This document shows positions 15,687 to 23,091 of a stretch of DNA of 23,091 nt, piece by piece. Under the pieces are notes generated by a model. That model did no database searches. It saw nothing but the letters and a program-made list of their open reading frames with translations, and was not told the DNA's origin. How positions within the stretch are numbered: position 1 is the first letter of the stretch; each line of letters starts with the position of its first letter. The position numbers and the translations under genes are program-made. This DNA comes from MESE01 sp036675035. Its GTDB lineage: Bacteria; Pseudomonadota; Gammaproteobacteria; Burkholderiales; Burkholderiaceae_D. The stretch covers positions 1 to 23,091 of the forward strand of contig JAKFFO010000167.1 in assembly GCA_036675035.1 (NCBI GenBank). The letters run 5' to 3'.

Positions 15687-18600
15687 ATGCCTGCACCCGA
15701 CCTTTCGAAAAAAGCAACACTGCCTGCCCGCAACCAGCCGGCAAAGGCAATTGCGCCGGAAACACGCAATCCCTTGCCGCCGATTATCTTTCCTGAAGAG
15801 CTGCCGGTCTCGGGAAAACGCGAGACGATCGCGAACGCGCTGCGCGCCAGCCAGGTGATCATCGTCAGCGGCGAGACCGGTTCCGGCAAGACGACCCAGT
15901 TGCCGAAAATCTGCCTTGAACTCGGGCGCGGGCAGAAAGGGCTGATCGGTCACACGCAGCCGCGCCGCATCGCCGCCTCATCCACCGCCAAGCGGATCGC
16001 ACAGGAACTCGGTTCCCCATTGGGTGAACATGTCGGCTTCAAGGTGCGTTTCAACGATACGCTGACCAAAGGCGCGTCGGTCAAGCTGATGACCGACGGC
16101 ATATTGCTGGCCGAGACCCAGACCGATCCGCTGCTGAAGCAGTACGACACCATCATCATCGACGAGGCGCACGAACGCAGCCTGAATATCGATTTCCTGC
16201 TCGGCTACCTGAAGCAGTTGCTGCCGAAACGTCCCGACCTCAAGATCGTCATCACGTCGGCAACCATCGATGCAGACCGTTTTGCGCGGCACTTCGGCAG
16301 CGACGCAAAGCCGGCACCGGTGATCGAAGTATCCGGCCGGCTCTATCCGGTCGAAGTGCGTTACCGGCCGGTCGAATCGACCGATACAGCCAATGCAGAC
16401 AACAAGAAGCCGGGGGCCGCGCCGACCGCGGCGCAAAAGGAAAGAGGGCAGCGCGACCTGATGGATGCGGTGGTCGACGCGGTGGACGAGCTATGCCGCA
16501 TCGGTTCCGGCGACGTACTGGTGTTTCTTCCGGGCGAGCGTGAAATCCGTGATGCCGCCGAAGCGCTGCGCAAGCATCATCCGCCGCATGTCGAAATTCT
16601 GCCCTTGTTCGCACGGCTGTCGGCCCAGGAGCAGGAACGCGTGTTCAAGACATCGAATGCGCGCCGCATCGTGCTGGCCACCAATGTGGCCGAGACCTCG
16701 CTTACCGTGCCCGGCATCCGCTACGTGGTCGACACCGGCCTGGCGCGCGTCAAGCGCTACAGCTATCGCAACAAGGTCGAACAGCTGCAGATCGAGCCGA
16801 TTGCGCAGTCGGCCGCGAACCAACGCGCCGGGCGCTGCGGCCGGGTCGCTGCCGGCGTCTGCATCCGGTTGTACGAAGAGCAGGATTACCTGCTGCGGCC
16901 GAAATTCACCGAACCGGAAATACTGCGCTCGTCGCTGGCATCGGTCATCCTGCGCATGAAGTCCTTGCGCCTGGCGGATGTCGAAACCTTTCCGTTCATC
17001 GAACCGCCGCCGGGCCGTGCGATCGCCGACGGCTATCAGCTGCTGCAGGAACTGGGCGCGATCGATGACGATAACCGCCTGACCGCGGTCGGCCGGCAGC
17101 TCGGCAAGCTGCCGCTGGACCCGCGTGTCGGACGCATGATTCTCGCCGCCCGCGACAATGCGTGCCTGAGCGAAGTACTCATCATTGCAGCGGCGCTGTC
17201 GGTGCAGGACCCGCGCGACCGCCCGCTTGAAGCTCAGGGCGCGGCCGATGCCGCGCACAAGAAATTTGCCGATGAAAAATCGGAATTCCAGAGCTACCTG
17301 AAGATCTGGAAATGGTTTGAAGACGCAATCGAACACAAGAAAACCAACCGGCAATTGCAGGACAACTGCCGCGCCAACTTCCTGTCGCAAATGCGGCTGC
17401 GCGAATGGCGCGACGTGCATTCGCAACTGCTGACCATCGTGCGCGAGCAGGGCTGGCGCCTGAACGAAGCACCGGCAACCTATGAGCAGCTTCACACCGC
17501 GCTGCTGACCGGATTGCTCGGCAATATCGGTTTCAAGGCGGACGACGAGCCGCATTACCTGGGCGCGCGCGGCATCAAGTTCCATATCTGGCCCGGTTCG
17601 CATCTGCTGAAAAAGGCGGGCAGGTGGATCATGGCGGCCGAGCTGGTCGACACCACGCGGCTCTATGCGCGCTGCGTCGCGCAAATCCAGCCGGAATGGC
17701 TGGAGCGTGTCGGCGGTCACCTGCTGAAGAAGTCGCACGGCGACCCGCGCTGGGAAAAGCGTACTGCGCAAGTCTCGGCGTTCGAGCGTGCGACCTTGTA
17801 CGGTCTCGTAGTCTACAGCCAGCGCCGTATCCAGTACGACAGGATCAACCCGGAGCATGCACGGGAAATTTTCATTCGCGACGCACTGGTCGGCGGCGAA
17901 TTCGACACGCGCGCACCGTTCTTCGCCCATAACCAGAAACTGGTGCGCGAGATCGAAAACCTCGAGCACAAGTCGAGGCGCCTGGATGTGCTGGTCGATG
18001 ATGAATTGATCGCTGCGTTTTACGACAAGCTGGTTCCGCAGGATATTTCCAGCGGCGCGTCGTTCGAAAAATGGCACAAGGATGCGGTCGCCAAAAATCC
18101 GAGGCTGCTTCACCTGAATCGTGACGACCTGATGCGCCACGAGGCGGCCGGGGTGACCACCGATCTTTTCCCGAAAATGATGCGAGTGGCGGGAATCGAA
18201 ATGGGCTTGTCCTACCATTTCGAACCCGGTGCGCCGCGCGACGGCGTGACGCTGACGGTGCCGCTTTTTGCACTGAACCAGGTTTCGGCCGATCGCTGCG
18301 AATGGCTGGTGCCGGGGATGCTGAAGGACAAGGTCCAGTTGCTGCTGAAGTCGCTGCCGCAAAAGCTGCGCCGCCATTGCGTGCCGCTGCCGGATTACGC
18401 GGCAGGATTCTGCGACCGGATTCATCAACGGAATGTCTTCGGCAGGGGCAGCCTGATCGATGCCGTGATCGCCGATGTGCGCGAACAGACCGGCGTGGCC
18501 GTTAAAACCACCGATTTCAAGCTCGAAACGCTGCCCGCGCATCACTTCATGAATTTCAAGGTGATCGACGAACATGGCCGGCAGCTGGAGATGGGCCGAA

Positions 18601-19628
18601 ATTTGGCCGGCCTGCAGGCGCAGTTCGGCGACAAGGCGCGTGAACAGTTCCAGCGGCTGGCGGAGCAAACCGTCATTACGGCTCCGGACGACGCATCGAC
18701 CGGGCATCCGCGTCCCGCCGACAAGGGCAGTCCCGTATCGGCCGCCGGCGGCAAGCCCGTTGTCGCCGGCGAGCACCAGAAATTGACCGGCTGGTCGTTC
18801 GGCGAGTTACCGGAATTGCTGGAAATCCAGCAAGGCCGGCAAACGCTGCTCGGTTTTCCGGCACTTTTGGACAAGGGCTCGCATTGCGACCTCGAGGTAT
18901 TCGACGATCCGGCCGAGGCGGCGCGCCTGCATCGCATCGGCCTGCGGCGCCTGTTTGCTCTGCAGATGAAGGAACAGGTCAAGTACCTCGAAAAAAACAT
19001 CCCCGGGCTGCAGCAGATGGGCATGCAGTTCATGTCGCTCGGTTCGCAGGAAGAGTTACGCGATCAGATCCTGGAAGCGGGTCTGGAGCGCGCTTTTATG
19101 CAGGATCCATTGCCGAAAAACGCCGAGGAATTCGAAAAGCGCAAGAATGAGGGCAAGGCGCGGTTCGGGCTGCTGGTCAACGAGATCGCACGGCTGGCCG
19201 CGCAGATCCTGGCCGAATATCATGCGCTTCCCAAGAAACTGCAAGGCGCAAAGGCGCATCCGCAAACTGCATCCGACATCCAGTCGCAACTGCAGGCGCT
19301 GGTCGGCAAGCGTTTCATTGCCGACAACGATTATCTGCAACTGGCGCATTTCCCGCGCTACCTGAAAGCGATCAATGTGCGGCTCGAGAAGTTGCGCGCC
19401 GACCCCGCGCGCGATGTGCGATTGACGGCCGATTGGGCGCAGGCGGCCGCGCCATGGCAGAGGGCACAGAAAGACCGGCACGGCGGCAGGAACGGCGATC
19501 CGAAGATGCAGGAGTTCCGCTGGCTGCTGGAAGAGCTGCGGGTATCGCTGTTTGCGCAGGAACTGCGCACGCCGATGCCGGTATCGGCGAAGCGCTTGCA
19601 AAAGGTGTGGGAATCGATGCAGCGGTGA
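15687..19628 (+). CDS. hrpA: ATP-dependent DEAH-box RNA helicase HrpA
   Basis: The 1313-residue protein matches long bacterial HrpA (about 1300). The helicase core has motif I GETGSGKTT (62-70), Ia TQPRRIAA, II DEAH (159-162), III SAT (191-193), V VAETSLTVPG and VI QRAGRCGR (379-386). HA2 and OB-type regions follow (FIEPPPGRAIADGYQLLQ; LLGNIGFK), then a long DUF3418 C-terminus ending LQKVWESMQR. HrpA unwinds RNA and has been linked to mRNA processing and to resolving stalled ribosomes in E. coli. The frame is open from 15612, but MPAPDLSKKA at 15687 is the plausible start. A Pro/Gly-rich stretch near residues 999-1031 looks like a non-conserved linker. It is divergent from argA. Confidence 0.96.
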   Translation: MPAPDLSKKATLPARNQPAKAIAPETRNPLPPIIFPEELPVSGKRETIANALRASQVIIVSGETGSGKTTQLPKICLELGRGQKGLIGHTQPRRIAASSTAKRIAQELGSPLGEHVGFKVRFNDTLTKGASVKLMTDGILLAETQTDPLLKQYDTIIIDEAHERSLNIDFLLGYLKQLLPKRPDLKIVITSATIDADRFARHFGSDAKPAPVIEVSGRLYPVEVRYRPVESTDTANADNKKPGAAPTAAQKERGQRDLMDAVVDAVDELCRIGSGDVLVFLPGEREIRDAAEALRKHHPPHVEILPLFARLSAQEQERVFKTSNARRIVLATNVAETSLTVPGIRYVVDTGLARVKRYSYRNKVEQLQIEPIAQSAANQRAGRCGRVAAGVCIRLYEEQDYLLRPKFTEPEILRSSLASVILRMKSLRLADVETFPFIEPPPGRAIADGYQLLQELGAIDDDNRLTAVGRQLGKLPLDPRVGRMILAARDNACLSEVLIIAAALSVQDPRDRPLEAQGAADAAHKKFADEKSEFQSYLKIWKWFEDAIEHKKTNRQLQDNCRANFLSQMRLREWRDVHSQLLTIVREQGWRLNEAPATYEQLHTALLTGLLGNIGFKADDEPHYLGARGIKFHIWPGSHLLKKAGRWIMAAELVDTTRLYARCVAQIQPEWLERVGGHLLKKSHGDPRWEKRTAQVSAFERATLYGLVVYSQRRIQYDRINPEHAREIFIRDALVGGEFDTRAPFFAHNQKLVREIENLEHKSRRLDVLVDDELIAAFYDKLVPQDISSGASFEKWHKDAVAKNPRLLHLNRDDLMRHEAAGVTTDLFPKMMRVAGIEMGLSYHFEPGAPRDGVTLTVPLFALNQVSADRCEWLVPGMLKDKVQLLLKSLPQKLRRHCVPLPDYAAGFCDRIHQRNVFGRGSLIDAVIADVREQTGVAVKTTDFKLETLPAHHFMNFKVIDEHGRQLEMGRNLAGLQAQFGDKAREQFQRLAEQTVITAPDDASTGHPRPADKGSPVSAAGGKPVVAGEHQKLTGWSFGELPELLEIQQGRQTLLGFPALLDKGSHCDLEVFDDPAEAARLHRIGLRRLFALQMKEQVKYLEKNIPGLQQMGMQFMSLGSQEELRDQILEAGLERAFMQDPLPKNAEEFEKRKNEGKARFGLLVNEIARLAAQILAEYHALPKKLQGAKAHPQTASDIQSQLQALVGKRFIADNDYLQLAHFPRYLKAINVRLEKLRADPARDVRLTADWAQAAAPWQRAQKDRHGGRNGDPKMQEFRWLLEELRVSLFAQELRTPMPVSAKRLQKVWESMQR

Positions 19629-19802
19629 GTCGGAAACAGAACGTCAACTTTCAAGCCCACCCCTGAATTTTTTGGCTCTGCTGCACATGCCGGCGCTGAA
19701 ATCGCGGTAATTTCACGTAAAATCCGCATGATTCGCAGCACCTGCCGGTCAGATGCACAAAGCGATCCATCCAATCAACGACGTTTTCGCAAAGAGACAA
19801 TA

Positions 19803-20369
19803 ATGAGCATCAAATCCGACAAATGGATCCGCCGCATGGCAGCGGAAACCGGGATGATCGAACCGTTCGAGCCCGGACAGGTACGCGAAGCCAACGGCCA
19901 CAAGATCGTCTCTTACGGAACCTCCTCCTACGGTTACGATATCCGCTGCGCCAACGAATTCAAGATTTTCACCAACATCAATTCGACCATCGTCGACCCG
20001 AAGAACTTCGATGAAAACTCCTTCGTCGATTTCAAGGGCGATGTCTGCATCATTCCCCCGAACTCTTTCGCACTCGCGCGCACCATCGAATATTTCCGCA
20101 TCCCGCGCAGCGTGCTGACCATCTGCCTCGGCAAGTCGACCTACGCGCGCTGCGGCATCATCGTCAACGTGACGCCGTTCGAGCCCGAGTGGGAAGGGTA
20201 CGTGACGCTGGAGTTTTCCAATACGACGCCGCTGCCCGCCAAGATCTATGCGGGGGAAGGGTGCGCGCAGGTGCTGTTCTTCGAGAGCGATGAGGTTTGC
20301 GAGACGTCGTACAAGGATCGCGGCGGGAAGTATCAGGGACAGCGCGGCGTGACGTTGCCGAAGGCTTGA
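19803..20369 (+). CDS. dcd: dCTP deaminase
   Basis: Dcd converts dCTP to dUTP, supplying dUMP for thymidylate synthesis. The 188-residue length is normal (E. coli 193). Landmarks are SYGYDIRCANEFKIF, the catalytic and binding segment GKSTYARCGI (S112, R116), E137 in VTLEFSNTTPLP, and GEGCAQVLFF with a C-terminal lid (YKDRGGKYQGQRGVTLP). The frame runs upstream to 19728, but the family N-terminus MSIKSDKWIRRMA sets the start at 19803, preceded by a weak purine-rich AAGAGA. It follows hrpA by 174 nt. Confidence 0.96.
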   Translation: MSIKSDKWIRRMAAETGMIEPFEPGQVREANGHKIVSYGTSSYGYDIRCANEFKIFTNINSTIVDPKNFDENSFVDFKGDVCIIPPNSFALARTIEYFRIPRSVLTICLGKSTYARCGIIVNVTPFEPEWEGYVTLEFSNTTPLPAKIYAGEGCAQVLFFESDEVCETSYKDRGGKYQGQRGVTLPKA

Positions 20370-20453
20370 AGCAATTGCGCGGGATAGGCTAAATCGGATC
20401 GGTTATGACAAGCAAAGTCTGTGATTTGATCTGATCGATTTAAAAGCGATGCC

Positions 20454-20939
20454 TTATTTCATTGAAATAGTGAACGCATTGTTTAACGCCTCACTTATTA
20501 CGGTAGTCAGCAGCTCCTTGGATTTTGTCTGCATATTTGCCCCGGCTTGATTTTGTACCGTCCTAAACTTTGCAACGTAAGGTGATTGCTGTTTCAGTTT
20601 GGTGAGAGACTCCATTTCCTCCTGCGTAAGAAGTGAAGAATATGAATCAGCCAGATTTCGATCCCATTGCTCTTGGTATTTAGGTATCGTCCGGTCTAAC
20701 TCCTTTTTAAGGAGTTCTTTGGATTTTGCCGGACCGATTTCGTTGCTCATTCCTTGGTACGTTTGAGTCATCATGGCTGCGCTGAAACTCATAGACGAAA
20801 GATTGGCGCCAAGTCCTAAAGTCTTAACCATTACTATCGCTGGATCATCTACCTGTGACCATGCTTGATCAACAACCCCCGCCAGAAATAACATAGAAGC
20901 GAAGACAACTCGAGATAGAGGTACCCATTTTTTGGTCAT
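20454..20939 (-). CDS. Small exported protein, DUF2059-like, unknown function
   Basis: The 161-residue product starts with a signal peptide: Lys residues, a hydrophobic stretch (VVFASMLFLAGVV) and a likely cleavage after AWS at about residue 28. The mature part is helical and charged. A segment near residues 100-150 (LLTQEEMESLTKLKQQSPYV, then KSKELLTTVISEAL) resembles DUF2059 proteins, but this is pattern matching by eye. No enzyme motif is seen. GGGAG sits about 6 nt before the ATG. Two sampled 60-nt lines of the gene are 42% and 45% GC, clearly AT-richer than the flanking core genes, which suggests acquisition. It follows the defence-like gene on the same strand after 93 nt, which holds an imperfect GAGAGG/CCTCTC hairpin (20979-21015). 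Confidence 0.75.
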   Translation of the reverse strand: MTKKWVPLSRVVFASMLFLAGVVDQAWSQVDDPAIVMVKTLGLGANLSSMSFSAAMMTQTYQGMSNEIGPAKSKELLKKELDRTIPKYQEQWDRNLADSYSSLLTQEEMESLTKLKQQSPYVAKFRTVQNQAGANMQTKSKELLTTVISEALNNAFTISMK

Positions 20940-21032
20940 AGCTACTCCCGGTCCTCTTCGATTTTTAAAGATTTACATGAGAGGCGGCGCCTGGCTTGCC
21001 GGGTGACGTCCTCTCGATGGAAGGGTTGTGCG

Positions 21033-21902
21033 TCATGCCGCCACTATGCCCTTCAGCCTCTTGTATAGATCGTTACTCAAGTCTCTGTAGCCTTCTTCAT
21101 TTGGAAGGTACTTCAACGCTCTGTGATGACCGAGGTCAGATGGGATATCAGATATTGATTGAGTGATGGGCACAACGATCTTGCCGAGTGTGTGTGCGAT
21201 TCCGGTCTCGTACATCACGTTCGGATTGCGACCAGTGAAATCCACAACGACAACCCTTGCACAGAAGATGAGATCAAAGATGTCCTGCATGAAGGTGGAG
21301 TTGTTCCAAATGTCGTCCGCTCGAAGGCACTCAAGGTTCATGTAGTCCGCTACTCGCTTGACGGCCTCGTACGTTCCTGAAAACCGTGCGTCAAAGGGCA
21401 TCATGACTGCCACAAGATTTGGGTTCTGCGGCTTCTCAGGGACTTTGAATATTTCTGGCTTGAAAGTGAGAAGACGCTCTGCCGGCGGCGCGTCAAATGC
21501 GGTTGAGACGAACTCCCCATGAAGCGGGCAAACGCGCACAGGACCATTTGGAAGTTCAGCGACCGTGAGGTTGTAGCTCTTTAGGCAGGCCTTGACCGCC
21601 CCAATTGCATTCTGCCGGTCGACCTTTGGATCGAAGAGAAAGTGATCCGGGTGGAGCAAGTATTCGATGACCTTGATCAGCTCGCGCGAAGGCAAGCCTG
21701 TTCCTGCTGGTGGCTTCTGGTTCAACTCACCAAGTACTTCATTGACCCAATTTCCTCTCGTAGAACCGTCGTGCGTGTAGTCGAGGTCGAGGTGAATGAA
21801 GAATCGAGTGAGGTATGAGGAACTGCGGTAGGGGAAGAACTCAAACGGTGAGTTCCCGCAGACCATCTCCGACAGCTTGCTTAACCCCGCCTTGCCGATC
21901 AT
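21033..21902 (-). CDS. AbiJ-like / TIR-like two-domain protein, candidate phage-defence factor
   Basis: The 289-residue protein has two parts. The C-terminal part (about 163-250) begins LVAVMMPFDARFSGTYEAVK and continues with CLRADDIW, VVVVDFTGRNPNVMYETGIAHTLGK and VVPITQ. This is the TIR-like / nucleoside 2-deoxyribosyltransferase-like fold, with E232 in the place of the catalytic glutamate. The N-terminal part (about 1-125) has CGNSPFEFFPYRSSSYLTRFF and YTHDGSTRGNWV, which resembles N-terminal domains of AbiJ-type abortive-infection proteins. The ATG at 21914 has no Shine-Dalgarno, while GGAGA inside that stretch is placed 6 nt before the ATG at 21902, so I chose 21902. Two sampled lines are about 52-53% GC. 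Family assignment is from memory; substrate and defence role are inferred. Confidence 0.75.
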   Translation of the reverse strand: MIGKAGLSKLSEMVCGNSPFEFFPYRSSSYLTRFFIHLDLDYTHDGSTRGNWVNEVLGELNQKPPAGTGLPSRELIKVIEYLLHPDHFLFDPKVDRQNAIGAVKACLKSYNLTVAELPNGPVRVCPLHGEFVSTAFDAPPAERLLTFKPEIFKVPEKPQNPNLVAVMMPFDARFSGTYEAVKRVADYMNLECLRADDIWNNSTFMQDIFDLIFCARVVVVDFTGRNPNVMYETGIAHTLGKIVVPITQSISDIPSDLGHHRALKYLPNEEGYRDLSNDLYKRLKGIVAA

Positions 21903-21925
21903 CGGGTTCTCCATGACGCACCACG

Positions 21926-21977
21926 CAATGTATACCGCAAAACCTGCGGGATAAAAAGGCTATTGAGGTATACATTG
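21926..21977. repeat. 11-bp inverted repeat upstream of the AbiJ/TIR-like gene (candidate operator pair)
   Basis: CAATGTATACC (21926-21936) and GGTATACATTG (21967-21977) are exact reverse complements separated by 30 nt. Each copy contains the self-palindromic GTATAC, so each could bind a dimer. The centres are 41 bp apart, about four helical turns, which would suit cooperative binding or looping. The gene-proximal copy lies 24 nt before the chosen start at 21902 and includes a -10-like TATACA on the minus strand. Confidence 0.6.
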
Positions 21978-22280
21978 TCCATCCGAATCTCCTGGAGCCG
22001 GCTTATCTATTGGGTTTGCAAAGCATGAGGTCTATATTTACATTGGTATAAAAAATCGTGAAACCCGGCACATTGCACCACGCCGTTTGATGTCCCCCGG
22101 ATCGTGTGACGGGGTCGCTAAGGCCGTGTAGACATCGGCAAGAGCCTACGGCTGACGCGGCGCGACGTCAATTGGCGGCGCCGGTATCAACCGAAAAACT
22201 GCTCGTGGGCGGAGGAACGCAGACGCATCCAAACGGTTTTACCGGGGCGAGAACCGGATGCGGATGTGCCGGTTTTCAGA
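21978..22280. other. Region without a gene, partly AT-rich and partly structured (303 nt)
   Basis: No convincing coding frame. On the plus strand TTGGGT (22010-22015), 17 bp and TATATT (22033-22038) could form a promoter pointing into the gene-free stretch. Downstream, CCCCG/CGGGG and an imperfect GCCG-TAG/CTA-CGGC stem fold locally between about 22094 and 22152. Nothing here matches an RNA family I recognise. No attachment site or transposon end was found. Confidence 0.35.
22252..22274 (-). terminator. Weak hairpin after the chemotaxis gene
   Basis: AACCGG (22252-22257) and CCGGTT (22269-22274) form a 6-bp stem starting 6 nt past the stop codon of the minus-strand chemotaxis gene. It lacks a following T-run in that direction, so termination activity is doubtful. 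Confidence 0.25.
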
Positions 22281-23091
22281 TTAGAACTCCTCCCAGTCGC
22301 TCCCCGACGGAGCGCCGGTATGCGTGAGGTTTTTGCGCTGCGAGGTTTCGAGCGGCGCTTTTGCGGGCGTGCGCTTCGGCGTCGCTGCAATGGCGGCCGG
22401 TTTTTCGCGGGCGATTCGTGCGGGTGACGGCTTGGGGCTAGCAGCGGGAGCGCTCAGCGCCGCTGTTGCCGGTGTCGGCGCAGCAGAATTGCCGTTATTA
22501 AGCTGGAATATGCTGACCACCTGCGTCAGACTCGCAGCCTGATCCTTCAGGCCGGCGGCCGCGGCGGCTGCTTCTTCGACCAGTGCCGCGTTCTGCTGGG
22601 TCACGCGATCCATTTGCGCCAGCGCCTGGTTCACCTGTTCGATGCCCGAGCTTTGCTGTTCGCTGGCGACCATGATTTCCGACATGATGTCGGTTACGCG
22701 CTTGACGCTTTCCACCACCTCTTCCATGGTTGCGCCGGCCTTGCTGACCAGGCTGCTGCCGGCTTCGACTTTCTCTACCGACGTGCTGATCAGCGCCTTG
22801 ATTTCCTTCGCGGCGCTGGCCGAGCGTTGCGCGAGGCTGCGCACTTCGGCGGCGACGACCGCAAAACCGCGGCCCTGTTCGCCGGCGCGCGCCGCTTCGA
22901 CCGCTGCATTCAGCGCGAGAATATTGGTCTGGAACGCAATCCCGTCGATGACGCTGATGATGTCGACGATCTTTTTCGCCGACGCATTGATCGAGCCCAT
23001 CGTCTCGACTACTTCGGACACGACCGCGCCGCCCTTGACGGCCACGTCCGAGGCGGAGATCGCCAGTTGATTTGCCTGCCGTGCATTGTCG
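22281..23091 (-). CDS. Methyl-accepting chemotaxis protein, C-terminal part (N-terminus outside window)
   Basis: About 269 residues of the cytoplasmic signalling domain are present; the frame is open through the window edge, so sensor and membrane parts lie beyond 23091. The highly conserved hairpin tip is clear (DGIAFQTNILALNAAVEAAR, AGEQGRGFAVVAAEVRSLA), followed by the returning helix with Gln/Glu methylation-type positions (QQSSGIEQVNQALAQMD; QNAALVEEAAAAA). A roughly 80-residue Pro/Ala/Lys-rich linker leads to the C-terminal DWEEF, matching the xWxxF pentapeptide that tethers CheR and CheB in E. coli receptors. The protein would signal through CheA and CheW. The ligand is unknown from this part. 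Confidence 0.95.
   Translation of the reverse strand, partial: DNARQANQLAISASDVAVKGGAVVSEVVETMGSINASAKKIVDIISVIDGIAFQTNILALNAAVEAARAGEQGRGFAVVAAEVRSLAQRSASAAKEIKALISTSVEKVEAGSSLVSKAGATMEEVVESVKRVTDIMSEIMVASEQQSSGIEQVNQALAQMDRVTQQNAALVEEAAAAAAGLKDQAASLTQVVSIFQLNNGNSAAPTPATAALSAPAASPKPSPARIAREKPAAIAATPKRTPAKAPLETSQRKNLTHTGAPSGSDWEEF

Noticed and set aside
16491..18776. Very long minus-strand open frame (761 codons) opposite hrpA
   Set aside because: It mirrors the codon structure of the clearly real hrpA gene; its translation is Arg/His/Gln-rich with no motif, as expected for a shadow in GC-rich DNA.
20390..20445. Possible hairpin after dcd (AAATCGGATC with GATCGATTT)
   Set aside because: The stem has a bulge and a loop of over 30 nt, with no T-run directly after it; too weak to call a terminator.
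22106..22327. Plus-strand 73-codon frame beside the chemotaxis gene
   Set aside because: Runs into the antisense of the receptor gene, has Arg/Pro/Thr-rich shadow-like composition and no good ribosome-binding site.
1..23091. CRISPR array, tRNA, rRNA, insertion sequence or prophage
   Set aside because: No regularly spaced repeats, no tRNA-like fold, and no transposase, integrase or phage structural gene were seen on either strand.

Overview
The window looks like a piece of a betaproteobacterial (Burkholderiales) chromosome, most likely Oxalobacteraceae-like. This is inferred from the dnaX-ybaB-recR order, the argA-hrpA pair, a HexR-type regulator beside pgi and edd-eda, and protein sequences typical of that group. 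No species can be named from sequence alone. Most of it is ordinary GC-rich core genome. There is no CRISPR array, rRNA, tRNA or recognisable insertion sequence.

Layout. (1) 1-2430, plus strand: the end of dnaX, ybaB and recR (DNA polymerase clamp-loader and recombination genes), followed 5 nt later by a class III CoA-transferase. (2) 2533-4526, plus strand: a long-chain chromate transporter (chrA) behind a 17-bp near-perfect palindrome, then a hupE/ureJ-type metal permease that stands alone. (3) 4642-10995: a central-carbon block of two divergent units. pgi-hexR-tal run on the minus strand and edd-eda (the Entner-Doudoroff pair, overlapping by 4 nt) on the plus strand. The 233-nt AT-rich divergent region holds two candidate HexR operators, one overlapping the predicted pgi -35. 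(4) 11297-13867, plus strand: a Kef-type cation/proton antiporter with an unusual membrane C-terminus, then rpiA and a clear intrinsic terminator. (5) 13936-19628: yggX and argA on the minus strand, hrpA divergent on the plus strand. argA and hrpA both have a perfect TATAAT box so close to the start codon that leaderless transcripts are predicted. (6) 19803-20369: dcd. (7) 20454-22280: an accessory-looking island with a small AT-rich exported protein and a two-domain protein that resembles phage-defence (AbiJ / TIR-like) proteins, with a striking 11-bp inverted repeat upstream, then about 300 nt with no gene. (8) 22281-23091: the C-terminal part of a methyl-accepting chemotaxis protein running off the window edge, ending in a CheR/CheB-tethering pentapeptide.

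How the genes work together. Pgi, Edd, Eda, Tal and RpiA link glucose-6-phosphate, 6-phosphogluconate/KDPG and pentose-phosphate metabolism, and HexR is the expected KDPG-sensing switch for them. zwf, pgl and glk are not in the window. The most plausible less-described element is the 289-aa defence-like protein at 21033-21902 and the dyad that probably controls it.
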